From contig MU129120.1 of assembly GCA_014904985.1 (NCBI GenBank), positions 5,212 to 69,211 of the forward strand: a stretch of DNA of 64,000 nucleotides. The letters run 5' to 3'. This stretch comes from Hydnum rufescens UP504. Its lineage: Eukaryota > Basidiomycota > Agaricomycetes > Cantharellales > Hydnaceae. A program made the position numbers and the translations under genes. The number at the start of each line of letters is the position of its first letter. Position 1 is the stretch's first letter. The notes under the pieces were generated by a model. That model saw only the letters and a list, made by a program, of their open reading frames with translations. It did no database searches and had not been told where the DNA came from. Shown here one piece after another: positions 22,061 to 34,952 of the stretch.

Positions 22061-24720
22061 TGCACTAGTTCACGAACCGCCCACGAGAAATTGTGCGCCG
22101 CATATAAACTGTTTCTGAGGCAGGGATTTGTGTCATATCGCAATGATCACCAACAAGTACATTTATCACATTGAACTCCTTGTTGGTCTCTTCAAGATTC
22201 TCATTCCTTCGGTCCTGCTTGGACGGTGGCTTGTGGCAGTTCTTCCGTTTCAGATTGGCCTCTTCCAAATTCCGCTTTACCTGGGTGTGGTTGTCGCATT
22301 TATAACCTGCCGGGTTCAGTACGATCGATTTTATCAACGCAGAGACGCCGCTCAGCGTGGGGCAGTCCTTGCCCCTGAAATCAAAGGTCGCTGGCCAGGA
22401 AATGTCGATATCCTCGTCAAGTACGTGGCCATCTCCAGAATCCTGGCCCTTATAGTCTAAGACCATTGATAGACTCGTGAAAGCATTCCATGAAGACTAT
22501 CCCATGTCATTCGAGGAGTCCCTCTTTGACGAGCTCCAGTCCGATACTATAAACGTGAGAATCCTGTGGCAGGATCTGATCTTGACTCGCGATCACCACA
22601 TCATAAAGACGGTACTCGCGACCAGGTTCCTAGATTTTGGGAAGGGTGACGCGAACAACAAGACAAGGCTTGCGCTCACGCTGTCACTACGCTCGTTTGT
22701 ATCCCTAACTTCACATTCTGGGGTCCCACAGATTGTTTGGTCTTTTGGGTAACGGAATATTCAATACCGACGGGGAAGAATGGAAAGCACATCGTGCACT
22801 GACCCGCCCTTTCTTTGGTACGCATCCTCTTAGTCTGGCGCTTCCTTGCTTCGCTCACCATTGATGTAGCTCGAGAGCGCGTCAGTGACTTGGAACATTT
22901 CAACCATTACGGCAATAAAGTCATCGAGCTCTTTCTAGCGCGCGCTTTGTCAGCTGAATCTATTGATGTGCAAGAAGTGTTTGCTCGTTTCACCCTCGAT
23001 GTTGCTGGCGAATTTCTCTTCGGCACAACCAAGTTGGATACATTGGACCTTCCGCTGCCCAAACCCGGTGAGGCTGCCGTGGGAGCGAAGGGCTCCCTGG
23101 GACACGACTACGGGGGGTTCTTGAATGCTTTGGAACAAATCCAGTTAATCATCTCTCAGCGGATAAGGCGATCATGGCTGTGGCCGCTCTACGAGTGGTG
23201 GGGAGACGCGACGAGCCCATACAGTAAAGCGATCGACGATTGGGTGAGGGTATTTGTTTGTGACAAGATCTCGTAAATGATATACTCCACCTGGACCATA
23301 GGTCGCACCCCTGATTCACGAGGCACTGGAAGCGAAGAAAAAGAGAGGAAGCGAGAAGATGAATGTCGATGAGGGAAGTCTAACTGACCATCTCGCGGAT
23401 TCGACGGACAATGTGACTCTCATTCGAGAAGAGGTTTGTCTTTTTGCCGAGCTGGCGCTCACCTGGGCTCATTAATATGGGGCCTGAATGTAGCTTATAA
23501 ATATCCTCTTTGCATCTCGCGAAACTGTAAGTTCATCCTGTGTTTCTTCATTCTGGTAAACTTTCTCAAAGCATGTTTGTGTTCTCAGACTGCCTCCCTC
23601 CTAACTTTCTTGATGTACATGTTATCACAACATCCTGAGGCCACCATGAAGCTTCGCGCCGAGGTAATGGACATTCTTCCCGAAGGGGCTCCAACCTTTG
23701 AGGACGTTAGGAATATGAAATATCGTGAGTGACTTCACGCACCCCAATAGTGGTGGCAGGAACCGATCACCCTTCTCCAAGTACGAGCTTGCTTGAACGA
23801 GACTCTCCGCTTGTTTGCCCCAGTACCCCTCAACATGCGGGGGTCTATACGTCCTTCGGTTTTCCCCGCCGCTCCTGGATCCAAGCCAATATACATGCCT
23901 GGCTCATTTGTCAATCTGACGTATTCAGATTTCCTCATGCAACGTCGAAGGACCTTTGGGGAGACGATGCGGAAGAATTCTCTCCCGAACGCTGGATAGA
24001 CCCTGAGCGCTTGAAGATTATGACTTCAGATCCATTCAAGTTCGTCCCCTTCAATGCCGGACCTCGTATCTGTCTTGGTCAGGTGAGTTTTTTTTTTCCG
24101 ATCTTCGGTGCTGTTTCTCATGACAATGGGGAATAGAAATTTGCCTACAATGAAGCGAGTTTTAGTTCGTTATATATTTTTTCCTCTCGTTTACACTCCA
24201 TAAATCATTTCCTGACAATTATGTGCAACAGTGATGGTGAAGATACTTCAAGTGTTCGATGGGTTTGAACTTCATCAGGAGGATGCTCCCCCTGGTTCCC
24301 TCCCCCCTTCGTCATGGAAAGACAAGGGCGGGCGAGCCGCGATTGAGAAAGTGTGGCCACTCTCGACAATCACGCTGTTTTCTAAAGTGCGAATTGATCC
24401 TCTTGAGTTTCCGAAATCGCTTAAATGTTTTGTTTCTGACCGCGTTCGGTGTTTTTCATAGGGGGGAATGTGGATACGGATGCACCCCGCAGAGACCGAC
24501 GCTGAATGAGGCTGTGTGTGGCACTATGTTTTTCCATGTTTTTCCCGCTGAAGGATCCATGGGCTATGGTCCAACCTCTTGCCTTATAGCTGGGCAGTAT
24601 TTCACGGCGCCGAGTTTGATTCTATGTCGGAGCCTTTGCAGAGCATGTGTATTTTTTGTGGTTCAACTTTCTGGAATTTAGAGGCCCCTTTTTAAATTGT
24701 TCGATGCAAGTCCTTGTAGC
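22060..24720 (+). repeat. Left arm of 2.6-kb inverted repeat (P450 copy 2)
   Basis: Sequence from TAGTTCACGAACCGCCCACG at about 22065 to about 24715 reappears in reverse orientation at about 31690-29085, including P450 gene, 5' flank and about 200 bp of 3' flank. Identity is high but not complete, with indels. Confidence 0.75.
22143..24509 (+). CDS. Cytochrome P450 (CYP63-like), copy 2
   Basis: Most complete of the three copies. ATG 22143; first exon has N-terminal membrane segments and [11 protein letters not shown], then an intron across the in-frame stops near 22450 (donor GTACGT, acceptor GATAG|A) leads to [19 protein letters not shown]. Then [40 protein letters not shown], the I-helix region [26 protein letters not shown] (ExxR), [12 protein letters not shown], heme loop [19 protein letters not shown], and the end [13 protein letters not shown] at 24509. 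The donor after NNKTR (22665) is GC (GCTTGC). Between FLMQRR and WGDDAEEF one base is missing in an A run near 23948 (copy 3 has CGAAAGG, here CGAAGG). This may be a sequencing error, since other genes here show the same kind of slip, so I list it as a gene with a suspect base. Confidence 0.8.
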
Positions 24721-25463
24721 TCTAGCATCTGAACTGGGGAACGAATGGATCCATTTGCCCAACTCTCCGTGGACTCTCCCACATTCCTTATATGTCATCC
24801 TGGAGTGGGATGCACGCACCATCAAGCTGGTAGTGAATTAGGCCCACGCCCCTGCCTTGCTTCCACCTAAACCCCGATAACTCCAAACTTGCCCACTTGT
24901 GACGCGACCCATCGCATTTTCTCGTTTCCAACATCAACACTCTCGGGACCACTGGAGAGTAGCGGAGCCCACTATGCTGGATCTGCCCGAGTGGTAGGGT
25001 GTGATGAGGAGTATACTACACATTTGGTAGTGGTGTGCATGGTGTGACGCGGAAGTCGAAGAATCGGAAGAATGTTTATATACTGCTTTAGGGAGATATC
25101 GCAAATTCGTGACGCCGTGACGTCGCTCAATCTTGGGGGTGGGAATATTTCTGAGGTGAAACCTTTTCAGGTGTGTTTTATCGAGCTTTGTTTGATGTGG
25201 CGCGTGAACGTTATGGCGAGTGACATTTCCGGGCCTCGGAAAGATATCTACTAATATAAGATAAGAAAAGTTGCTTGGGGAACCTACGTACCATCGTTTG
25301 CATTACATACCAAAGGTGTAGCCCTATTACTGTCATCCTAGGTTACCAGGCCGTAGCGCGCATGGCAATTGGCGGTGGTGAGTTCACTGAGTTGCGGTTG
25401 CATCCGACACCCTGCATATCCACAAAGGTCCCGTTTTGAACAGCATGTTATATTAAAGTCTCG
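24721..25463. other. Spacer before the RBR ligase gene
   Basis: About 740 bp between the end of the P450 repeat arm and ATG 25464. No gene, repeat or RNA recognised. Confidence 0.4.
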
Positions 25464-28458
25464 ATGTCCACAGTAATCGATTTGTCTCGCTCTTCTCCTA
25501 CCGAGGATTCCTCTCGAACTTCCCTTCAGCAACACGTTTCCCCAGCTCGACTCGTGAGGCTAAACCCATACGCGTCTGAGGTCATATCCTTGTCCGATTC
25601 AGACGAGTCGGACTCCGATATTATATTACAGAAGATGCAGAATGCCGGGCGCCCAAAACGCGTGCATCTCCAGTGTGGGCAGAGTCAATGGTTTTAGGAG
25701 TGAATTTGTCTGACCATCGTGCCCGTCTGTCTCTTAGCCAGAGCAGAAGGCCCAGTGGCTGGGCCCTCCAGGTCTGCCGCCAGTGGAACGGCATCATCCA
25801 CGCGCCATTCCGACACTGATTTTTCACGGCGAGATCCCGCGTCGTCGGGTATGGAGAATGTATTCCTCGTCGATGTGGTTCCCTACGCAAAGGGCCAATC
25901 TTTTCAGAAACCAAAGCGGCATCAAGACGACGCACTCTCCAGAGCACCTTCTGTGCCTCCGGATATCATCGAAGTGTCCCATGCTAGTGTCGCTGCTGTT
26001 CAATCCCAAGAGCGCGTTTTGAATTCAGACAAGGTTGCGCCCAGTCCCCATCTTGATCCTATAGATAGGATTGTTGCTCAAGTCCTCGAAATTATTCCCG
26101 ACGTTTCTCCCCCCCATGCACTCTCTCTCGCTCAAAAATATTACTCCGACTATCAATCAACAACTCATGAAACGATTGTACATGCCCTATTAGAGGATCC
26201 AAATTACCCCAAGGTATTTTTGGTATTGCCGATCCTCCCGATACCCATACTTACAAGTATCTGCAGAGTGAACGAGGGAAGCGGAAGCGAGCTGCGGATG
26301 ACGAAGGTGGTCAGGGAAAGGGGAAAGCAAAGGAACCTAAAATCGACTATTTTTCCAAGGACCGCCCTTTTACCGGCGGCCACGCTTACATGTCCCTTTC
26401 CATGGCGAGTATTCTCTGTCTACCGCTCTTTGGCTGTGCCAATTATTTTTTGGCTCAATATGTCCCCAGATGCATCTCCAAGACGATTATCCGTTCATTC
26501 CTATCCCCCATATTCGACGGGTCCTCCTGAATTCCAACCATTTGTATGTTCCGGCCTTCTACCAGCTTAGAGCTGACTGTGCCGCGGACCATCCACCTTT
26601 CAAACGGAAAGCTCAAGCATCCCACCTTATGAAGCATAAAGGTGCGGAGCTCTACGACGAGGCGTTTGAAACTGAGAGAATATGGTTGACTCGTCGTCTT
26701 CGTGAGCCTTCTCTGCGCTCGAGGAACAAATAACGCTGCTAATCCTCATACCTTTTAGAGGAAGAATCAGAGGAAGCGGATGAGAAATTCGCGGCTCAAA
26801 TAGAAGAGGAGGAGCTTGAGAAATCAGGTATGGGTATTGAATGCGGATGTTGTTTTGTGGAACATGCTTTTGTGGGTAACAACGATCATATTATCAAGAA
26901 GCAGAAGAAGGTAGATTTAGGGTGACATTCACTTCTTATAGGACCACATGGTTCAATGCCCTGACGCGCATCTGTTTTGTAAAACTTGCGCGCGGAGATC
27001 CGCTGAAGAAGCTATTGGGAACAGGAAGGCTGTAAGTAGATTCTTCTACTTTCCACAGAAAGGAATTCGATAGTAGCTTTCGTTTTCCATTTTAGGAGCT
27101 CCTTTGTATGGACCAATCGGGTTGCAAAGAGGTATGAGCAGAACAAGCGAGTTTGGTTCTCACCACAATATTATTGAGGCTCGTCAACGCGGTCTGTTCA
27201 GCACTTTCATCAATCCCAAATTGAACGTTATCTTCCCCCCAAGACTAATGGGGCTTTGGGAACGCATCAAGCAAGAGAAAGCCATCAGCCAAGCCCAAAT
27301 CGAAGGACTTGAGGTAACGGGGCTTGGATTTTAAGGATGACGCAACTAACGTGTTCTTTTCCCTTTGTAGTCTTGCCCTTTTTGTTCGTATTCTGTCGTG
27401 ATCGAGAATGAACAGGAGCGCTTGTTCAGGTGTGAGAGCGAGGAATGTGGCATCGTAAGCTGTCGTGCATGCAAGAAGGAGGTGCGCGCACCTGTGTAAT
27501 TATGAAGTGGAACTCAATAACACCCTTCGTTTGTCATAGGATCACTTACCTAAGACTTGCAAGGGTGAGCTCTCCAGTCATTGCCACATGAACACCAGTG
27601 ACCACTTCGTTTAGAAATGGAGGCCGACAAGAAGCTTGATGCTAAACACTACGTTGAGGAAGCCATGAGTGAGTGATCCTCCTTGGACCTCCGTGCCATC
27701 AATTTTTTCTAAATTAATTTTTTTACGATATTACCTTCACCAGCTGCTGCTCTCACTCGTCGATGTCCGAAGTGTAAGCATCCGTTCATCAAGACAGAGG
27801 GCGTAGGTGTAGCTTCGTTCTGCCCTTTTACGCTCCATGCTTAGCATTTCATTGATAGTGTAACAAGATGGCGTGCCCATCCTGCTACACCATGTCCTGT
27901 TACGTCTGCCGTCAGATCATCACCGGTTACGATCATTTCAAATCAACTCATCCCCACACCGGTGCAACGGGCGCAAATACATGCATACTATGGGACACCG
28001 GCGAGACCCGTACGTACATCATCGCCTTTCTTGTCCAGAACTCAGCATTGATCTATACATGTCTTCAGGAGCGAACGACGAGGTCAGTTAATGATCCCGC
28101 CTGTGCACACCTTAATGGTTCTTTAACTGATATGCGAAACGGTCAGGTGGCTGTCGCTGCAAGAAACGCTTTGCAGAAATATAAATTGGAACATCCGGAT
28201 GAAGTGAGTGGCACCCTTGAAACCGACTTTCCTGAGCTTTTAGGCTCTTCCACTTCTCGACGACGTGCGGCCAATGCAACCAGGGTCGCGCTGCCTGGGC
28301 TTCCACCATTGCAACCACCGCCCTACGAGATTGCCTACCACCCCGGTGCCCCGTACAATTACCCCCCACCTGCGGCCCAGAACTACCGACTAGCCCCTGT
28401 GCTGCCTCTCGGAGCTCATGGAGCGCGTGCTCCGTTGCCTCGCAGGAGACGACATTGA
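25464..28458 (+). CDS. RBR E3 ubiquitin ligase, RNF216/Triad3-like
   Basis: RING-between-RING ligase that transfers ubiquitin through a RING2 cysteine. Begins MSTVIDLSRSSP; Ser/Asp-rich N-terminal region (SLSDSDESDSD); helical segment DPIDRIVAQVLEIIPDVSPP and ETIVHALLEDPNYP, as in RNF216. RING1: ECGCCFVEHAF then MVQCPDAHLFCKTCARRSAE. IBR: SCPFCSYSVVIENEQERLF, CESEECGIVSCRACKKE, DHLPKTC. RING2: RRCPKCKHPFIKTEGC, NKMACPSCYTMSCYVC. Pro-rich C-terminus ending PRRRRH at 28458. More than ten short introns, one possibly GC-AG (near 26406). Between FHQSQIERYLPP and LMGLWERIKQEKA a C run (27235-27240) has six C where five keep the frame. The gene sits in the loop between inverted P450 copies. Confidence 0.85.
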
Positions 28459-29084
28459 TTTTTTTTTTTTTTTTTCCATTTCATCAACCACAACCTGGCC
28501 TAATATTAATATTGAAAGGCCACATCAACCCTGTTTTAGAAATCACATTTCTCGGGCTCGTCCTAGAGACAGGGGACGCAATTGCTCAATCTAGCTATCT
28601 GATGTAGTGCTGCAGGGTTGAAAAAACAAGATGACGGGAATCCGTGGGCACCGTCATCTTGGAGTGAGCCCCCCGGACCAGGGGATTTTAAAGTGTCGAC
28701 ATGGGGTGTGGGGTCAAATTCGATCGCGGGTCCTCCACTGATACAAGACCTCACCCGCCCTCTCACTTGAGTGTCTACGGTTGAGGTAGGGTACTGATTA
28801 CTGAAATCCCATGAAGGTTGGGTACCTTTTTGCATCACCCTCCAGCATTGCGTCATCAAATGACCTTGTGCGCATTCCCACTTTGAAAGTGCGTTCAAGA
28901 GGGCAAGTCGAAGAGTAGCTTATTAATAATTGCACACACACACACGTGTATCGCCTTCCCCTTGGTCAGTGTCTGTTGATATGTCCGAAGCGTTCACCCT
29001 GCCTGCGTCATAATAAGCCAAGGAGCCAAAGTGTCTGCCCCTAATGGAAAGTTCTTGGGCACTTTTTTCAAGGTTCATTCCTAG
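28459..29084. other. Spacer with poly-T and CA runs
   Basis: Contains T17 at 28459-28476 just after the RBR stop and a CA microsatellite at about 28931-28946. No gene recognised. Confidence 0.45.
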
Positions 29085-31690
29085 AGGTACAAGCACTTGC
29101 ATCGCAATAAGAAGCGGTGTTAAATCCCAGAAAGTTGAACCAAAATAAATACTCATACTCTACAAAGGCTCCGACATAGAACCAACCTCTAGGCGTCGTG
29201 AAATCCTGCCCGGCTATAATGCAAGAGGCTGGGCAACAGCCCCTCCATAGATCTTTCAGCGTCAGTCTTTGCGGGGTGCATCCGAATCCACATCCCCCCT
29301 TATGAAACATTTAAGCATGTTTGGAAACTCAGAGGATCAATTCGCACTTTAGAAAGCAGTGTGATTGTCGAGAGAGGCCACACTTTCTCGATCGCGGCTC
29401 GCCCGCCCGTGTTTCCATGACGAAGGGGGGAGAGAACCAGGGGGAGCATCCTCCTGATGAAGTTCAAACCCACGGAACACTTGAAGTATCTTCACCATCA
29501 CTGTTGCGCATAATTGTCAGGAAAAGATTTACGGAGTGCCAACAAGAAGGAAAAACATATAACGAACCAAAACTAGCTTCATTGTACGCGAAAATGTGTT
29601 CCCCATTGTTATGAGAAACCCTAGGCACCAATGACCCAAAACAAAACTCACCTGGCCGAGACAGATACGAGGTCCGGCATTGAAGGGAATGAACTTGGAT
29701 GGGTCTGAAGTTATGATCTTCAAGCGCTCAGGTTTTATCCAGCGCTCAGGAGAGAATTCTTCCGCATCGGCTCCCCAAAGGTCCTTTCGTCGGTGCATGA
29801 GGAAATCTGAATACATTACATTGACATATGATCCAGGCATGTACATCTGCTTGAATCCAGGAGCGGCAGGGAAAACCGAAGGGCGGACAGACCCCCCGCA
29901 TGTTGAGGGGCACTGGGGCAAACAAACGGAGAGTCTCGTTCAAGCACGCTCGTACTATTGGGGAGAGGTGATCGGTCCCCACCGCTAGTCTCCGGGGGTG
30001 TCGGGTCACTCACGATATTTCATGTTCATGACATTCTCAAAGGTTGGAGCTCCTTCGGGAACGATCTCCATTATCTCGGCTCGAAGCTTCATAGTGGCCT
30101 CAGGATGTTCTGATAACATATACAGCAAGAAGGTTAGGAGGGTGGAAGTCTGAGAACACAAAGATGCTTTGAGAAAGTTTTCCAGAATGAAAAATGTAGA
30201 GTGAGCTTACAGTTTCACGAGATGCAAGCAGGATATTTTTAAGCTACAGTCAGACCGACCATAACTCATGAGCCCCGATTAACAGCAGCTCGGCGGGAAG
30301 TCAAACCTCTTCTCAAATGAGAGTCACATTGTCCGTTGAATCCACAAGATGGTCAGTGAGACTTGCCTCATTGGCACCCATCTTCTCGCTCCCTCTCTTT
30401 TTCTTCGCTTCCAGTGCCCCTTGAATCAGGGGTGCGACCTACCGTCGAGGTGGAGTATATCATTTACGAGATCTTGTCATAAACAAATATCCTCACCCAA
30501 TCGTCAATCGCTTTATTGTACGGGCTTGTCGCATCTCCCCACCACTCGTAGAGCGGCCACACCCACGATCGTCTTACCCGCTCAGAGGTGATCAATTGGA
30601 TTTGTTCCAAAGCATTCAAGAACTCCCCGTAGTCGTGTCCCTGGGTGCCCGTCGCTACCATGGCAGCCTCACCGGGTCTGGGCAGCGGGAGGTCCAACGT
30701 ATTCAATTTGGTTGTGGCGAAGAGAAATTCGCTAGCAACATCGAGGGTGAAGCGACCAAAGACGTCTTGCACATCAATAGACTCGCCTGATAGAGCGCGC
30801 GCTAAGAAGAGCTCTACGGTTTTATTGCTGTAATGGTTGAAATACTCCAAGTCACTGACACGCTCTCGAGCTATATCAATGGTGAGAGAAGAAAGGAGGT
30901 GCTAGACTGAGAGGATATGTACCAAAGAAAGGGCGAAGCAGAGCACGATGTGCCTTCCATTCTTCGCCGTCAGTATTGAGTATTCCGTTACCCAAAAGGC
31001 CAAACAAGCTGTGGGAGCCCAGAATGCGAAGTCAGAGAGATAGAAATGGACATAGTGACAACTTGAGCGCAAGTCTTGTCTTGTTGCTCGCGTCCCCCTT
31101 CGCAAAATCCAGGAATCCGGTCGCAAGTACCGTCTTTATAACGTTGTGATCGCGAGTAAAGATCAGATCCCGCCATAAGATTCTCGCGTTCACAGTATCG
31201 GACTGGAGCTCGTTGAAGAAAGACTCCTCGAATGACAGGGGATGGTCTTCATGGAATGCTTTCACGAGTCTATCAATGGTCTTAGACTACAAGGGCCAGG
31301 ACTCTGGAGATGGCCACGTACTTGAAAAGGATATCGAGATTTCCTGGCCAGCGACCTTTGATTTCAGGGACAAGGACTGCCCCACGCTGTGGCGTCTCTA
31401 CGTTGATAAAATCGATCATATTGAATCCCGCAGGTTATAAGTGCGACAACCACGCCCAGATAAAGCGGAATTTGGAGGAGGCCACTCCGATATGGAAGAA
31501 CCCCCAAAAGCGACCGTCCGAGAAGGAGTGATGGGGTGAGAACCTTGAAGAGGCCAACAAGGAGCTCAATGTGATAAGTGTACTTGTTGGTAATCATTAT
31601 GATATGACAGAAATTCCTATGTGACAGAGATAAGACGAGACAGTTGAAGCAAGGGACACAATTTCTCGTGGGCGGCTCGTGAACTAGTGC
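29085..31690 (-). repeat. Right arm of 2.6-kb inverted repeat (P450 copy 3)
   Basis: Reverse-complement counterpart of 22060-24720; flanks outside the gene match too (for example the ACTAGTTCACGAGCCGCCCA leader on the minus strand). Confidence 0.75.
29190..31597 (-). pseudogene. Cytochrome P450 (CYP63-like), copy 3, decayed
   Basis: Minus strand, ATG 31597 ([17 protein letters not shown]). Same exon layout as copy 2, with [58 protein letters not shown] and [11 protein letters not shown]. Lesions: two bases missing near 31389 (RDA|AQRG lost, giving RDATAWG), an extra base in a C/G run at 29892-29897 splitting LNMRG from [11 protein letters not shown], two bases missing near 29415 (SWKHGRAS instead of SWKDKGGRA), a lost 3' splice acceptor near 29599 (ACAC where copy 2 has ATAG), and no stop at the family position. 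Two-base deletions and splice loss are not homopolymer slips, so this is a genuine pseudogene. Confidence 0.8.
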
Positions 31691-32234
31691 ACTCGCAAGG
31701 TTTGTGTGTCAAGTTGACGTCCCTGACTCTCATGACGTACAAGTGAGCTTCGTCGCTATGACATTCTTACTTAATCCGACCAATGCTGGGTCACCACTGG
31801 CGACTGGTGTACTCGAGTTGGCGCGACTTGAAAAATCACAAAAAGTCACAAGTCGCCCGAAGTCGAAAGTCAAATCACAAGTCAGAACTCAGGTCCACTT
31901 GAGAGCTGAGGATTTTGAGTGTCGGATAATGGAAGCCGACTATCCAATGGCATATTGGCGCGGAATTTTAGACTTGAGGGGCCCTCTCATTGTGGTGCTG
32001 TCGAGGAGTCGGCGTACGGTACGATTCTGCTCCTCTGTAGACCCACTTTGGAGGCTTGACGCACCAGACATTCACGACCAAAAATGTGGTTTTACTCCCT
32101 GAAGAATCAAGGTTCTCTGTCGATTCCAGTCTTTCTCCGCGTGAAATGCCAGTCCTAAAGTGTGCACCGCTAGCCGCAGCCCGGTTATTATGTAATCATC
32201 ACTCCTTGTCCAACTCTCAGGAACACGAAGAAAG
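31691..32234. other. Spacer with hAT-end-like words
   Basis: 31810-31890 is rich in CAAGTCACAAGTCGC-type words that recall 14817-14910. Otherwise no gene is supported before the kelch gene. Confidence 0.35.
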
Positions 32235-34887
32235 ATGAGGCAGGGCTTTACTCTTGAGGATGCTGAACCCACCATCCTCATTGATTATGAGCTTGAGGAA
32301 AAACAGGAGTTTGAACGAGTCTTAGGAGACATCGCACGAGCTCAGAAGCCGGAGATACATTGCCCACCCACACCGCTGCAACCGTCACTTCGTCTATCCA
32401 CATCTTCCTCGTCTTTGGCGTGCGATTCAAATTCGCGCTCGTTCGATTCCTCGTCTTCTTTGGATGTTCCAAGCCTTGCATCCTCTCTCACGTCAGCCAA
32501 GTTGGGAGAACAATTCCGAGCATTGGCAAGAGGACGAGCATTCGGACCTTATTCCCTGCCCAGAACCTGGTATTCACTTTCATGCTCGACATAAAGAATT
32601 CGTTATTATCACCCCTTCCTCTGCTGTGCATCGCCTTGTGACGGTACGCTTTAACGGCAGTACCGTGGATAGTGTCCTCAGTCGCAAGCCGTTGGGTGCC
32701 CATGCGCCCTCGTTCTCTCCCCATGATGTCGTTGTCTCTACACGAGGTGCACATCATATCGCTGCCGTTCGACGTGGGACGAAGACAAACAGGATCTCCT
32801 TAACCGTTCAAGGATCTAGTCAGTACTCATGCGAATCGTCTTTGCCTGGGTTTTGACAGAGTAATATCCTTCAACAGAATCGGGCACTCCATTTTCACCT
32901 TCCGACGAAACATCCGAATCAGTTGTTTGCAGATTTTACTTCGCATCGGTCATCCTTCCAGCGCTATTCTGGCGATGCTTGGACTCCAAATTGTACCTCG
33001 TTGGGAACCAAAACCTCTCCCGTGTCTGGACTCTAGAAATTCCCGAATTTACGGTACGACCTCCCAAAGGTTGTTTCAATTTTATTCCAAGGCACCAGAA
33101 TATCGTGTTGATCCCCACCTTGAAGACTTGACATGGTATCAAGAACATAGCAAGACTTTTCCACGCCCGAATACAAGGCCGCGTCATCTTTCCGGATGCC
33201 CCAGAGTGGGAATAATTTGGAAAAGGAATCTTATAGTGATAGGGTGAATTTGGCAACCAAACCCCTTTATATTGGATACTTACAGTGATCCATAGCGTGG
33301 AACCATCACCAGAAAAGGGCTCTCGGCCATCCAACACATCTTCCAAGTCGAAACAGAAAGCAGCTAAATCATCCAAGATGCAATCCCGTTCCTCCGCACT
33401 TCTCTCTGCACCGTCGCACTCGTTGAATATATGGCAATATTCTATTCAAAACCGTACTTGGGCTAGGCACCAGCCGGCAACAAACCCTCCGCAAGGCGCA
33501 GGTCCGAATTTCCTTAGTAATCTCACTGGTTGCTTAGTAGGAGAAAGTGTCGCTTGCATTGCGGTTGGGAGAGATAATAGCACATGCATTTGGCTATTAA
33601 ATCTGGCTTGTGAGTTTGGTTGGGTTTGGTAGTCGTAACGTGTCTTCCTAATTTCACACTTTCTTTAGCATGGATGTGGTCGGAACTTCCTGGGTTTTTC
33701 CCTCGTGGGGCACGAGTTTATGGCATGTCAGCCGTCGGTTCTGTGGTTTACTTCATGGGGAGTGATCTTGCCGAGGACCTACCGAGCCCCGTGGTTCATT
33801 GTGATTTGTCCACCTTTGAGGTAGTTATGATATTGGGGTATCAGTGGCCTATCTGACTCGTTCCCTTGTAGCCATTCGTGGAGTCATCACGAGGGGAAAG
33901 CAAAGCTGGTGTCAAGTCGCTTATATTTCCACCCTCGATGTCGGTGCAAATCACAGAGCCATCGACGCCATTAGGAACGGAAGGACCTTCTTTCTTCCCA
34001 CCAACGTCTCAGTCGCCTCCACGGCACACTGAAGTCGCCGCTTCAGTTCTTCCTTCATATGACACAGCCCCTTCACCGCTGAACCCACGTGTGGCCACTA
34101 TTCTATTTCTTACACCATATCGCAAGCTCCATGAATGCCATGGTGATTCTCAATTTGAGAAACTCAAAAATAATTTGACTAGTGAGTGGACGACGTGCGC
34201 GATGATTGTAAGTCGTTGTAGGCCTTTGTTCTTCAATGTTTATCCCAGACTGAATACATGTATTCGGGCGATTTTTTGTAGGCTATGTGTTTCATTGGGT
34301 GAGTGGTCTACCTATCTTCCCATCATTTTGGACATCGGAATTCATAATCTGGTACAGAGTGAATGGCGCAATTTTTGGATTCACCAAGGACTCCACAATC
34401 GTCACCATTGATGATATTGCCGAGAGGGCAGTTGCAGTCTCGATGCTGAGCTCAGTACTCAGTCTTGCTGCAGCCGCTTGGATGTACTGCGTATATTATC
34501 CCCAGGATGGAGATACGTTTCGAGTAAGTCCACGAACATCCATCCTGATCTGTGGGACTCCTAAGATCTATCTTTTTTTTTTTTTTACAAAGCATCAGGC
34601 TCGAGACGCTCTTAACACGTATGCAATATTCTCCATTCGTGCGCGGGTGCCTTTTGCCTGTGACTGTGTTGCGATTGCTGCTTTTATTGTTTTCGTCCTT
34701 CATTCTTTGATCGAAGTGTATCCCAGGGATGGTGGTGCCGCTCGCAGCTGTGATCGGGATCCTGGTGGGTCTCAATTGGATGGTATACTGCTATTATTTC
34801 GTGCGACTTGTTGTCGTGTCTATACGACGTGGCCTTGGGCGGATATTCCATGGGACGGGTCTGATACCGGGGATACAGCTTCGGTGA
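32235..34887 (+). CDS. Kelch-type protein with C-terminal membrane segments
   Basis: Multi-exon gene, exact start uncertain. Acidic/Ser-rich N-terminal part (DYELEEKQEFERVLGDIARA), then propeller-like pieces: CPEPGIHFHARHKEFVIITP, SKLYLVGNQNLSRVWTLEI, LNIWQYSIQNRTW, CIWLLNLASWMWSELPGFFP, YGMSAVGSVVYFMGSD. These have the W-x-L and Y-x-x-G pattern of kelch blades. After a Ser/Pro linker come hydrophobic segments (AVSMLSSVLSLAAAAWMYCV; FACDCVAIAAFIVFVLHSL; VVPLAAVIGILVGLNWMVYC) and a basic tail. The last membrane segment needs a one-base shift at CCC 34722-34724; without it the frame ends at 34952 in unconvincing sequence. Function not known; likely a membrane-anchored propeller. Confidence 0.5.
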
Positions 34888-34952
34888 TGACAGTAGTGGG
34901 GACAGAAGAGAGTGGACAGAAACATGATGGGGTGACTTCCGTACCATCATAG

